In this document: one piece after another, positions 33,720 through 45,037 of the stretch
Numbering within the stretch: position 1 is the first letter of the stretch
How the letters are laid out: each line of letters begins with the position of its first letter
From: Anthoceros angustus
Taxonomy: Eukaryota > Streptophyta > Anthocerotopsida > Anthocerotales > Anthocerotaceae
NCBI GenBank assembly: GCA_010909165.1
Contig: MU008195.1
Coordinates: 310,001-374,000, forward strand
Length of the DNA: 64,000 bases
Direction of reading: 5' to 3'
Position numbers and translations under genes: made by a program
Notes under the pieces: generated by a model
Seen by the model: the letters and a program-made list of their open reading frames with translations, nothing else
The model's database searches: none
Told to the model about the DNA's origin: nothing

Positions 33720-33975
33720 AGTGGTTGAAAGCCGATTGGACGTTAGTGTGCCGTCTTCGTGGTTGTGTTAACCAAAAACCATTCGTGAATGTCACTGCGA
33801 TGACATTTGTTTTTGGCTGCTGTAGGCAGAGAATCAGATGGCAGCTGACATGTGTTCTACTCCAGATGTTAATGAAATGGTTGTGTGTCCTTGTAGGTAT
33901 TAGCAACGGAGTTGAAGAACAACGCCAACAAGCTTGCCAAATGGACAGCACAGGCTGTCCTTGCAGGTGCTCAAG
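33720..33975 (+). pseudogene. eIF3 subunit d-like fragment
   Basis: Two short pieces resemble translation initiation factor eIF3d: KADWTLVCRLRGCVNQKPFV (about 33726-33790) and VLATELKNNANKLAKWTAQA followed by VLAGAQ (about 33897-33972). The second matches a strongly conserved eIF3d stretch as I remember it. The pieces are in family order with intron-like sequence between them (ending TTGTAG). The flanks do not continue the family: after AGAQ the frame changes character and soon stops. I read this as a relic or captured fragment. A complete but highly split gene cannot be excluded. Confidence 0.45.
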
Positions 33976-35489
33976 TATGTGCAAACGAAGCAAGTCAAGA
34001 AGTTCAACAAATGGTTGAACAAAGATCAAAACCCAAATGATTGAACAACAGGCTTATCAGATGTTGTGAGTGGTGTCGAAACAGCCCAACGACGAGGCTC
34101 TTCTGATTTTCTGATCCATAAGCTCGCAGCCTTACTTTGCTTGTGACGATCACCTTCAGATTCTACAACTCTATGCAGCGAATATCGGAAAAGCATTTAC
34201 AGGTATGGTACTGGAATTCCTCTGAGTTGCCTTCATATATGTGAGATGATCACCTGAAGAAGCTCGTCAAATGAAAGAGAACGGTTGTTTGGGATAAACA
34301 GCACATACCTTTTCTTTCAAGAAGAGCAACTAGACTGCACATGATTCCTCTGTATGGACTGATGCACATTGTCTTCCATGAGGTTTGACTCGCACGAATG
34401 CATGAAAAGACCACAGGTGGTGACCAGAACTTCCTTCCATCTTACGTAAATCGCTTCATGCCTAATCGATTCCTGTGTAACCTACTGCTGGATACTACGA
34501 GATTGGGAATATGGGCTGTAGAATCTGCATCCACTTTTGACACTTTAGGAGGCCTTCAAGAAGCTTAAGCAGAGCATACACTGTTTCCGCTGGCATAGCA
34601 GATGCCGCTCTAACAGATTGCTGGCAAGCCCATCTGGAACATCCAGCCAGTGTGATGGGTGTTATACCGCGACGCATGTGAGAGTTTTGTGGCTCTTAAA
34701 AGAGTTGCCCTGAGAGTTGAAGGTAGGTGAAGACTTTCAAGAGCCGGCTGCTCCGTATGTCATTTGACGCGCTCTTCCATGCTAGTGAGCGGCCTGACAT
34801 TCCCTGGACGCTGCCAAGCTACATTCCGGTGACTGCGGTTTTGTCGTATGCCACCCATGCATATTGGTGGAGTCTGCCACTTGCATCATCATATTCAAGC
34901 ACAGGTTCGTGTCGTGCGCAGCCCATGATCCAGCGCCGATATCGATGCCAGAACCTACATTCTGGAGTGGTGGCAGTATTGTGTTTTATTAGGTATCATC
35001 CAGATCCGATGGTGGCGAATGCGTGCCCCGCGCTGCGTACCTCATGCAGGCACCTGATTATCATTTGAAAGGATGTCCATCTTGAAAGCAGTGCCTCTGA
35101 TGGGTGAGTGGAAAGATGAAGTAGAGCTGTGCCAAAGCCCGGTTTTAAAGCACTTGGTGAAGACTGTTTGCATCCGCTGAACAAGTCCATTGCTTCTGCT
35201 TGGTTTTCTTTCGGCCCGTGTGTGTGTTTTTTGATTCTGGTCGTCGGTGTGTATCGCAGTGACAGTGAGATAGAGGAGATGGGTTGCCGGTTCCTTGTGT
35301 TGGCTAGAGTTTTGGTGTCCATTCAGGAAAATGAGTTCTGGGTTCGTGGTGCTGGATCTCCAGCGACCAGCGGGAGCAGGAAAGGAAAGTAGGCAGAAAG
35401 GAGCGGAGAAAAGGAACTTCCTGAGAGGTGCCACTCCCATGCCCCCGCTTCTTCTGTGAATCAACTTGCCAGGCTTTAGTACGTAGTCT
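33976..35489. other. Intergenic region with no recognised gene
   Basis: Short open frames on both strands show no domain, repeat or RNA gene that I recognise. It ends where similarity to the tandem-array unit begins. Confidence 0.4.
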
Positions 35490-35959
35490 CCTATATTCCC
35501 TTGACTCCAGGCTTGATGCGACAAGCTGTGACAGAGTTCACGCGTCATGCCAAAGACCAGACCACACCTGCAACCACTCAGGAAGTCCTGTCGCCAAAGG
35601 CAGGTGAAGGGGTAAAACCTTTTCAAGGCCCCACTACCAAGAAAGCAATTGGAAACGACGACAGCGATGATGTACCTAGTCAAGCCTGACATGGAGCGAC
35701 AAACAGTTGGTGTTGCAGCCATGTCTAGACCAGAGAAGTGTAGATCAGGAATATCCACAATGCCGCCATTCGCCGCAACTCATCTCAGCACACCTCGAGG
35801 GCTGGGTGTGGGAGACACCTGGCGGGCACATGGCATTCCACGGGCAGATCTGGCTGAGATTTGTGCACAGAACAACAGTACGCTAGAGAGAAAGCCCCCT
35901 TATGTGCACGTATCCAAGAGTGTGCCCCAGCTTTGTCCAGTGGAGGGGTGGATTCCTGT

Positions 35960-36515
35960 TCTAGGACTGCAGCCATACACGATCCCCAAGCCTCTGGGCG
36001 CCATTGCCCCTGCCACATCACGCGAAAAGGGGAGGACGGATACTCGTTGCTCAGGTTGCAAAAAGTGGGAAGGCTAGCATCTGTTTACCCGCGTAGCACC
36101 TGGGGCAGAAGCAATCCGCAGCGCGGGCTGAGCATAGCCTCACAGACCAGCAGTGCAACTCCGAACAGAAATGCATCGAAACTATGCAACGCGGGAAAAG
36201 CATACACAACAACGCTCACCAAGGTCCTCCATGGTTCACCACAACCTGCACAAACGCCATGAAATTCAATCAAACCAAACTAGTTCCGCATCACCAGCAA
36301 ACGGGGAAATCGTTGCAGGACGAAGGAAACGGAAAGGGAAAAGATTTGTCCCAAGAGACGAGACGAGACTCACAGGTCGCTTGGGAGCCTTGGAATTGGA
36401 CAGGATCTCGGTGAGCTGGTTGCAGTGACGAGGTTGCCATGGGAAATTCACGGGGAGGTAAACCCTGCGCAGGCTTCCTCCAAAACCTGCTGAGGCACCG
36501 GGGAGCACGCTCTCC
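35960..36515 (-). pseudogene. Thioredoxin-like 3-3 pseudogene (array copy A)
   Basis: Pieces match the intact copy at 48214-48829: QLTEILSNSKA (exon 1, about 36385-36415), VVVNHGG (exon 2, about 36230-36250) and NLSNEYPSS (exon 3, about 36040-36060). Exon 1 has no ATG at the equivalent place (CGTGCTCC instead). The active-site exon reads C-Y-A-G, so the second catalytic cysteine is lost. About 100 bp of exon 3, covering the strand after SNEYPSS through the family YTPTF region, is replaced by about 28 unrelated bases. Not a functional oxidoreductase. Confidence 0.7.
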
Positions 36516-37613
36516 TCCTGCTCCTCCTCACCCTAAGGATTCCCTTCCTTGCTTTACATCGCAACACACCCTGCCCCTCGACCTGTAAAAAGCTACAGAC
36601 GATGCTCAATTCGGACAACAACCGTCTTGTCTCCTCTCCGCTCTCCTCCCATCGATTACGTCACCCCCATCCCTGTCGGAGCGCAGCCGAAACAACTCCA
36701 CTCAATCTCCCTATCGCCTTCCAATGTCATGCCGATGGCGCCAACCACCAAACTCTAGACCGCTGCGCCTTTCCATCACCCGCCACCGCGAACGAGCTCG
36801 TCCTCCTGGGAGCAGCTGCAGCAGGACCTTCTTCTCCCCCGGATCCCTCAAACCAAACATTTGCTCTCGCCCTGATAAAGCCCCTTCGCTATCACCGCAG
36901 CATCTACACCGCGAAGATTGCTGTGAAGCCGGGATCGTTGCACTGTGCTTATTACTCAGCTACCGTCGGAGGCCGGGGCCGCATCCCTTTCGGTTGGTGC
37001 CACATCAGGAGCCATGCCCGCAAACGACAAGACACGACGTCATCCCGCTTCTGCCAACCAGCTGCTCCTGCACGGACAGGCCGGAAGCCCCGAGGAAGAA
37101 GAAGTCTAGCTCTTGCCTCTCTCTCATCCTCTTATAAGGTTGCGCAGTTGCCGTGACAAGCCACAGCCCGGTCAGTGTGGCGGCCAGACAGCGGCCACGT
37201 AGTCGGTTCTTCCCTGCCTTGACTGGTGCAACAAGCAGGCGAGGAAGCTTTCAGCATTATGTGAAATCTCCTCCTTTTCTTCCTTCTTCCCGTGCGTGCT
37301 CGAGGAGGCCGTGCGCTTTCAGTGAAGTTTTCTCTTGTGTGTGTGAGTGAAATCTCCTACGTTGTCATCCGCATCATCCTGTGTTCCCTCCTTCTCCTTG
37401 CATCCGGTTGTCTGCATCCGACTTTGTTGCTCCGACTACACAAGGAAGCCAGAAGCTTTGCTGTTACTGCAGGAGGAAGATAGAAGGGGTGCATCCGACT
37501 GTGTAGGGGCTACTGCACTAGGAAGCTCGAAGCTGTGCTTCACATTGTGTGCGTTGCAAGAAGAAGAATGAGCCTGTGAAGTGATTCCTCCGAATGGCGG
37601 CATGGGGTGACTG
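36516..37613. promoter_or_regulatory. Divergent promoter/leader region of array copy A
   Basis: It lies between the thioredoxin pseudogene and receptor kinase A. It is a diverged relative of 48830-50088. The last 250 bp, with repeated GCATCCG, are the presumed 5' leader of the kinase. Confidence 0.45.
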
Positions 37614-40500
37614 ATGGAAGGAGGCAGGAAGATGGCCGGGACATGCCGGCCCCGGATTTCCGACCTCTGGATCGTGATCCTGCTCCTGGCCGGAGGGGCG
37701 GAGGCGGGGAGGACAAATGCAGCCGACATAGTGGCGCTGCAGAAAGTGAAAGCCGCGCTGCAGGATCCGAACAAGAAGCTGGTCAGCTGGCAGGGGGGGG
37801 ATCCGTGCGGGGACAGAGCTTGGGCGGGGGTCTTCTGCGAGCAGGACGCGCAGGGCGTGGGGAGGGTGATCGAGCTTCGGCTCTTAGGGATGGGACTGCA
37901 GGGAACGCTGGCACCTGAGGTCGGGGACCTGCAGAGCCTGGTGACGCTGAACGTGATGTGGAACAACATCTCGGGGAGCCTGCCTTCGTCCATCGGCAAC
38001 CTCCAGTACCTGGAGCTGCTGCTGGTGAGCGGAAACCAGATGACGGGCCAGCTGCCCCCGGAGCTCGGCCAGCTCGAGATGCTCGACAGGCTGCAGGTGG
38101 ACGAGAACAACTTCACAGGCCCCATCCCGTCCACCTTCGCCCAGCTCCCCCGCGTCAAGCACCTGCACCTCAACAACAACTCCCTCTCAGGCTCCATCCC
38201 GGCGAACCTCGGCTCTCTCCCGAAAGTGCTCCACATCTTGGTGGACAACAATCAGCTCACGGGCGTCATCCCCCCCGACCTCGCCAACAGCTCCACCCTC
38301 CACATCCTGCAGCTGGACAACAACCCCCTGGACGCCCAGCCCATCCCGGGCTCCTTCTTGGAACCCGGGAGGTTCACCACGCTCCTCAAGCTCAGCATGC
38401 GGCGGTGCAATCTGGCAGGACAGGTCCCCCGGCGGATCACCAACATGGCGTCCCTCAAGTTCCTGGATGTGAGCCAGAACGCGCTGGCGGGCTCAGTCCC
38501 GGCACTCCCGCTTCCCAACCTCACCTCCGTCTACCTCTTTGCCAACAACCTCTCCCAGGACGTGGGCCGGGTAACCCTAAGCGGGCTCCCGGAGCTCCAG
38601 GCGCTGCTCCTCTCCAGCAACAATCTGAGCGGGGTATTGAACGAGTCCTCCCTCCTGGGGCTCGGGCCGGCGAGCTCCTTCCAGGACATCATCGTGGATT
38701 TGCAGAACAACAGCATCACCAACATTAGCGTTCCCCTGCCGAACGTGAAGCTCTGGCTGTGGAGTAACCCCGCCTGCAGCGGATCCAACTCCGGTTTCAC
38801 AGAATGCCAAAGGCAGGAGATCGCAGTTTCCTCGGAATTGGACCGCGGGGACAACGAGACCGTCAGCAACTGCGCCGACGCTGTGGTTTGCCGGGAGCAG
38901 TACCAGGCCGCCTGGGCCGTGGGAGGCCCGCCGTTCAGCTGCTCCTGCAGGTACCCCGTCACGCTCCGCCTCCGGCTCAAGAGCCCCAGCTTCACCCTCT
39001 TCGCGCCCTACATCACCACGTACTATGCCTACATCGCGGGAGCCGTGAGCACAGTGAGCAACGCGACGGTGTCTCTCATCCCCGAGCAGGTTCACGTCCG
39101 GAACTACACATGGCAGGCGGGGGGAAGGATGCTGCTGGATCTGCAGCTCTTCCCCGACCCGGATGACAGGTTCCAGCAGACGCAGGCGGACGTGGTCTTC
39201 ACGCTCTTCTCCAACTGGAAGCTTCCGGAGGAGCCGCACTTCGGGCCGTACGAGTTCATGCTGTGGATCCCCGGGGTGTATGGCTCCGTGAGCGAGATCG
39301 CCGGGGGATGGGGACAGGGAGGGATCGGGGTGGGGGTTGTGGCGGGCGCGGTGGCGGCGGCTGTGGCTGCCACGGTCGTCCTGGCGTTCGGGGTTGGGGT
39401 TTGGGTGGTGAGGAGGAAGGGAAAGGGGAAGAGGAAGGCAACGACCATCAGGCGCGGACCGCTGGGCGGCGACGGCAGCAGCGTGCAGATCACGGGGTGA
39501 AGGAGTTCACCTTCGGGGAGCTGAGCGAAGCGACTGATGGATTCAGCGAGGAGCGGAGCATCGGGCGGGAGGGTACGGGAGAGTATACTATGGGGAGCTG
39601 GCGGAGGAAGGGATGGTGGCCATCAAGCGCGCACAGGAGGGGAGTTTGCAGGAAGCCACGAGTTCTACACCGAGATTGCGCTGCTGTCGCGGGTGCATCA
39701 CCGGAACCTGGTGAGGCTGGTGGGGTATTGCCATGACCAGGAGGAGCAGATGCTGGTGTACGAGTACATGGAGGGGACGCTGCGGGATAATCTGTCCGGG
39801 AGGGCAGCCGGGGCTGGATCTCCAGGCTCGCCTGCGCATCGCCATGGGGAGCGCGAGGGGATAGCTTACCTTCACAACGAGGCCAACCCGCCGATCTTCC
39901 ACCGGGACATCAAGGCCACCAACATCCTGCTGGACCACAAGCGGAATGCCAAGGTGGCGGATTGGCTCTCGGGCGCCCGCGCCGGACCAGGAGGGATCTG
40001 GGCCGGGGCATGTCTCCACCGTCGTGAAGGGGACGCCCGGGTACCTGGACCCCAGTACTTCCTCACCCACAAGCTCACGGACAAGAGCGATGTTTACAGC
40101 TTCGGGGTCGTGCTCCTGGAGCTCATCACCGGGCTGCACCCCATCTCCCACGGGAAGAACATCGTGCGCGAAGTGAACACGGCCTTCGAATCCGGCACCG
40201 TGCTGGACATTGTGGATCCTCGCATGGGCCCGCCTACCTGAGCTCATTCACCCGCTGGTGAGCCTCGCCGTGAGCTGCTGCCAGGACAACCCCGATAAGC
40301 GGCCCGGCATCGTCGAGGTGGTGCGGGACCTGGATGACATTTGGCACACCATGCCCTGGGGCGTCTCCACCGATACTGAGGGTTCAGCGCGTGTGCACTC
40401 CAAGGGGCCTCCGCGAGCCCGCTTTCAGGATGATAACTCCGACATCTCCATTGCCGGCGGGATCACCAGCGGCACAGTTATCGACGTCATTCCCCGATAG
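37614..40500 (+). CDS. LRR receptor-like kinase, LRR-VIII type (array copy A), kinase frame broken
   Basis: ATG 37614 starts a signal peptide ([14 protein letters not shown]). An LRR N-cap follows ([17 protein letters not shown]), then about eight LRRs with [20 protein letters not shown] and [20 protein letters not shown], as in Arabidopsis At1g06840/At5g01950-like kinases. After a Cys-containing membrane-proximal domain ([26 protein letters not shown]) comes a transmembrane helix near residues 575-600 ([20 protein letters not shown]). The frame is open to 39500. There a G run (CACGGGGTG, against CACGGGGGTG in copy B) shifts it, and several more short losses occur in the kinase (near 39570, 39775, 39805, 39962, 40050, 40232). 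Copy B is intact at nearly all these sites, so the breaks are probably sequencing or assembly errors. The role would be a plasma-membrane receptor kinase; the ligand is unknown. Confidence 0.8.
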
Positions 40501-41851
40501 TACCAGAAGTGCATGAGCCAAACACGGCATCATAATCTTGTATTTCCACCAGTCTTCCATGACTGAGATAAGCCTGGCAATGCTAAAGCGTTGCTGCAAT
40601 TTGTGATGCCACAAGTTGCGAACACAAGACGCTGAAGAGTGAAATGCTGAAGTGATTCAACTGTTAAGCCCTCTCACAAACCGCAAAATCATGAGGTTTC
40701 TGGTGTCAGCTAGAGCGAAAGACTATGCTTCTGTGTTCATCATGGCGGCCAAGCCAACTCCGATGAACTATGCTTTTGCATCATCCACCAGCCGCTTAGA
40801 CTAGCAGTCAGAAAGGAAAAGAAAAAGTTACTCACACATGTCAGGCGACGATATCGTAGAGGCCTCTCGGATGTATGAAGCCTAAAAACTTCATACGCCA
40901 GAACACAAGTTACCAGCAGCAATAGATACCATGAATGACGCTGGCACCTGCAACCGAGTCTGAATGCAGACCTTCTGCGCTGGAAAAGCATGTTGCGTTC
41001 CGTCATTCATCATCTGCCACCAACACAAACAGTGACGACTCAACCGTTACCTACATCTATATGTGCCAAACCGGTTACCTTCACCCATTTACAGAGAATT
41101 AAGGTGAAGATCTGGCAGCCCGTACAACACACCACAAATTGCCAAACAGCACCCACCAAGACCTACTCCAAAAATGTGTTGACCTTTAATTGCTGGCTAC
41201 ATTGCGCAATTCTGTGATAAAACACCATTCAGCACTGAGGGAACAAAAGGAGCTTGATGCCACTCCCATCCCTAACAAATTGTCACTGCACCATGTTAGA
41301 CACCTTCCGTCAGCAACCGATATCACTCAAGTAGCCTCAGCTGCACGACAGGCAGCGACAGCTCCTTCACTTAGAAGATTGTGTCATTCTCTTAATAGCT
41401 CGCATACGTTGTGCCTCAACATTAGCTGCCACCTTCGTACGTGATAGACAACTACCAACACAGAGATGCTAATCCCTAAAAGGTTGGCGAGACAACCGAG
41501 ATCTTGGTCGTCAATCATCTGCGTATGACCAAGCAATCAACAAAAACCACCACAAACATACACACAACCGACCCCGAAGGACCCTCGCACTCTGAAGAAC
41601 ATCAACCCATCCAGACCTCACCACCATGAAACCGCCAGGCGACAGGCAGAGGGCCTGCAAAGAAGAAGAAGAAGAATTATCAGAAGTAAGCTACAGATCA
41701 GATCTTGGCTCCGTGGGAAATCCTACGCAACATACTTTATACAATTTTGACCCAGATTTAGCCAATTCCGTTGTAGTGTAGAGTGGATGGGGTCCGTGGG
41801 AAAACTCTAGACAAAATAGTTGATAGAATTTTAAATCCAGCCATAATCAAA
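40501..41851. repeat. Kinase 3' flank, first internal repeat of the array spacer
   Basis: From about 40590 to 41700 this flank is similar to 46110-47190. Shared blocks include AAGCGTTGCTGCAATTTGTG-like sequence, TATGCTTCTGTGTTCATCAT and ACCAAGCAATCAACAAAA. It is also nearly identical to 52990-54120 in the next unit. No coding domain was recognised. Confidence 0.7.
41767..41781 (+). repeat. Partial tRNA-Glu 5' end
   Basis: TCCGTTGTAGTGTAG repeats the first bases of the full tRNA-Glu 85 bp downstream, with similar A/T-rich sequence before both. It looks like a truncated duplicate of the tRNA 5' end. It has no anticodon or T arm. Confidence 0.5.
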
Positions 41852-41923
41852 TCCGTTGTAGTCTAGACGGTTAGGATACTCGGCTCTCACCCGAGCGACC
41901 CGGGTTCGAGTCCCGGCAACGGA
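41852..41923 (+). tRNA. tRNA-Glu (anticodon CTC)
   Basis: A 72-nt cloverleaf with no intron. The acceptor stem is TCCGTTG/CAACGGA, the D arm GTCTAGACGGTTAGGATAC, the anticodon stem-loop CTCGG-CTCTCAC-CCGAG (anticodon CTC), and the T arm CCGGG-TTCGAGT-CCCGG. All stems pair. CCA is not encoded, as usual in nuclei. It lies 1.35 kb downstream of receptor kinase A. Confidence 0.95.
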
Positions 41924-42285
41924 AGGTTTACACTCTTGCTCCGGATGGGAGTTTTCTGAGGTTCAGATGTTTTTTCACTTTTCAGTCCGTAGAGTCCGTC
42001 GGTGGAGACTTTGGTTTTCAGAGCCTCTTCGACCACTTTTTTTCACTCTTCATTCCGCAGAGTGCAAGATTTCAGGCCAAACTCAGCACAGTCCAGATGG
42101 TTCACAGGAATCGCGTCGCAAACCGCACAATCCAAACATTCTTCGAAAGCTCTGGTGTTTTGCAATTCGACTGTGTTAGTCCTCTCTATGGAAGATGTTG
42201 GAAGTAAAATACACTTTGGTCCGCTGGCCGCACAAGTACCTGTCCCGCAATTTCCCACATTGGTGGAGCAGGTTTCAGCAGCTGG

Positions 42286-42628
42286 TTAGCGAGGAACGAC
42301 GTCGACAACGGTGCCGCTGAGGAGCACGTCGGTGTGGTTGAAGTTGTCGGAGTTCTAATCTTGACTGCGGTGGCGAGGCGGCTTAGCCTGCAGACCTGCT
42401 GAAGCCTCGATATCTGTGGACACATCCCAGGGCATTGTGCGCCATATATCATCCAAGTCGCGGACCTCCTCAAGAATCGAGGGCCGCTTGTCGGGGTCAT
42501 CCTGGCAGCAGCTGATGGCCAGGCTCACCAGCGGCTGGAACACCTCAGACGAGAATGCTCCATCTGGGGATCCACTACATGCAGCACAGTGTCGGAGTCA
42601 TATGCCGTCTTCACCTCGCGCACCTTCA
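42286..42628 (-). pseudogene. Receptor-kinase 3' fragment in reverse orientation (array copy A)
   Basis: The minus strand reads the end of an LRR-VIII-type kinase: [59 protein letters not shown], and a C-terminus corresponding to SGTVVDVVPR with stop at 42286. It is a diverged paralogue of the array kinases (compare [17 protein letters not shown]). A premature TAG follows RHRSQD. Upstream it is cut off at TTTACAAAAACACC, so only the last subdomains remain. Its reversed position shows an older rearrangement of the locus. Confidence 0.8.
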
Positions 42629-43559
42629 GTGCTTATTTACAAAAACACCCCCATCGGGTATATTCCCCAATCGAAAATTCCAGTCCACCCCTAATCTAGT
42701 TTGGGTGTGCAAAGCCTATCACAGCCACAGGAATTGGAGCCTCCTTTCCTCCGTGATGGCTTTCTTTCGCCAGCGGGTTTTCATAGCTCTGCACAAAGTG
42801 CTATTATAGTTCTGCAGAAAGCGCTACTATAGCTCTTGAAAAGCGCTGGCTAACGCTATTTATGGGATGACTATGTGTCAGGATTAGCGACTTCTTCGCA
42901 CCGGTGATAGGTAGGCCCTTCATCATCCCTGATCACAATATTATTAATAGGTAGTTAGGAAAAGGCATTCGAGGACTAGGACTTCTCTTTACTATTAGTC
43001 CTTTTGGGTTGTTCCTCCTCGGACTTCAGATGGGATTCCTCATCTCGCCTATTAATAACGTCTACTCTTCTCTCCTTTAGAGGTCCCATTCAGGGAGGTG
43101 TCCGATTATATTTTCCCTATTTAAAACTAATAATAATATTATAAACTTTAAAAATCAAAAAATACCCAAAAAAAGAAAAATTTAAATTTTGATTGATAGG
43201 TTTCACTAAAAATAATTTTTACCACTTCTCTATATAGTTGTTTGAAAGCTAGCACTCTCTCTAAGCAACATCAAAAAACCTCTACCTATCATAAAGGAAA
43301 AAGCCTAGCTTAAGAGTCTTCAATCACACCTAAAAGTCTATTATGCTTTGAAATAATCGATTCTTTTTTCTTTCTTTTTTAATATTTTTTAGTAAAAGAA
43401 TTAGAAATCCCATTTAGGGAGGTGAAACTAACATGAATATATGTTTCAAAAGGTCCCAATTACCATTTAGGGAAAAGTCCCATTTATTACATTGTAAACT
43501 AAAGGGAGTAGGATGGGAGGTCCCATTTAGAGAGGAATCCAATTTATAGAGTTCCGAAT

Positions 43560-43832
43560 TAGAGGGGGCCGACTGTATGGTGTTTTGAATTAAAGCCCGC
43601 TACTTCTACATCAGACATATATGGTGCTTTGAGCTTTCCACACTTACACTTTCCCACATAGAGCCCGCAAAGTGAAATCATAGATCTCTGTGCCCATGAA
43701 CGAGGGTTGGAATTCACCCACACATGGCCACAATAGCCAACCTCTCCGGATCCTCGACCATTTGTCAAGGCTAGCTCCTCGCTCATTTTGCGCCTTGACT
43801 TTGTACCATGAGTTACCCTATAGGAGCAATCG
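43560..43832. repeat. Left direct repeat flanking the OTU island (unit A)
   Basis: Diverged direct copy of 45526-45802. Both contain TTGAATTAAAGCC, TTCTACATC, GGCCACAATAGCCAACCT and end in GAGTTACCCTATAGGAGCAA (the last block at 43810 and 45780). Spacing is 1.97 kb. Confidence 0.75.
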
Positions 43833-44303
43833 CCTAGGGTGAAAACTATATAACGGCACACTAGTTAAACACTAATCGCGACTAGCTTGTAGTGTTGTTC
43901 CATGATATCCTTTCTTTCAATCCTAATTAAGAGTTGGTGTACATGCGCCCAATAGATGTGACCACGATTCCGTCAAGCAAAGGTGTGGAAGAAGGTGTCG
44001 ATTGGACACAGTGAGATGGACGCAATTAAAACACGCCCTCCACCTCTCCACTGGACTAAGAAGCGCTGGCACTGCGTATGATGGTCTCAAGTCGTTGTTC
44101 AAATGGTTCAAGATGCAACAATCAAAGTCTGCATGCAAGTAGGGACTATACATGCAAGCTCGGCAACTAAAAAGCGGCCATTGTTAAGAGATAACTCTTG
44201 ATATTAGAAAGTTTTTGAAATAAACTATAAATAAAGATAGAATAGAACTCAACTACAATAATATTTATAACCATAGTTTCAAATATATTTCTCAATAAAA
44301 TAC

Positions 44304-45037
44304 CTATTCAATGTATAAAGAGCTAATGAGGTGATAATTGTATAAAATTATAATGAGAGTTGCCATTGTACCATACGATGGTAATGTGATTTTTCCTTTT
44401 AAATTCAATGGGTTCATATTTAAGAAACATGACCCTCCTTGACATTTGACATAAACTGAGATTGATGTTTTTAAGACTTGCGCTAACATCAAGAGCTCTA
44501 ATTCGCCACCCCACTCCGTGACCATACTCATCCTCTTAATATAATTGTCTATGTCGCCCTCTACTAAATCTTTGTAGGTATCTCGATGGCTTTCTAATTC
44601 AGCCATAGCCCTTTTGCGTAAAACATCTGCCACGCGGCCTTGACTAGCGTTATCTAACTTCCCATAAAAGTATGCCCTCAACAAACATTTTCCATCCCCT
44701 TCAACATGAATGATCTTGTATTCATTTGGTTGCAATATTTTCCTATCAATGGGTGATGTGAAAACTCCCGAAACAACCTTCGATTTGGCGACCGCTTCAT
44801 GTGGGATCTTTGCAAGTGTGAAGCTCTTTGAAACAACCTTCGACTTCTAAACTAGTATTCGCCTCCAGTTCACATGGGATTCTTGCGGATGTGCATCTCT
44901 TTGAAACAACCTCGGACTTTGAACCAATATTTGGTCTGGTGTGATCTTTGCTTTTTACGCTCTAATAATATAGACAAATCTTTCTTTGAATCAAAATCGG
45001 AAGGAGAGAGTTTTCTCTTGGCGCTTGATTGAACCAT
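44304..45037 (-). CDS. OTU-like cysteine protease reading frame (array copy A), N-terminal frame uncertain
   Basis: The frame 44735-44304 reads as an OTU domain: IIHVEGDGKCLLRAYFYGKL carries the catalytic Asp-Gly-x-Cys, RVADVLRKRAMAELESHR and YKDLVEGDIDNYIKRM follow, WGGELELLMLAQVLKTSISV is the conserved WGG block, and LYNYHLIS supplies a candidate catalytic His. OTU proteases remove ubiquitin or ubiquitin-like chains; activity here is inference. A likely N-terminus at ATG 45037 (MVQSSAKRKLSPSDFDSKKD) has a basic KRK cluster. Between about 44930 and 44765 the sequence holds a roughly 75-bp DNA repeat (CTTTGAAACAACC(T)TCG). The frame is interrupted there, by indel or intron, in both array copies. 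It lies in an AT-rich island flanked by direct repeats. Host gene, element cargo and pseudogene are all possible. Confidence 0.55.
44765..44930. repeat. Short tandem repeat at the OTU N-terminus
   Basis: The motif TTTGAAACAACCTTCGACTT or close variants recurs about every 65-80 bp (near 44775, 44828 and 44900). Each is preceded by a GTGGGATC/ATGGGATTCTTGC-type string. In translation it gives repeats of the form GCFK-x-F/M-x-x-x-K-x-P. The same is seen near 57160-57320 in unit B. Confidence 0.6.

Noticed and set aside
35490-37613. Treating the first array flank as identical to the later ones
   Set aside because: It aligns only in blocks with many substitutions and carries a decayed thioredoxin, so it is an older paralogous flank.
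37958-38728. Pro/Gln/His-rich plus-strand frame over receptor kinase A
   Set aside because: Out-of-frame shadow in GC-rich LRR codons. The same happens at 50468-51184.
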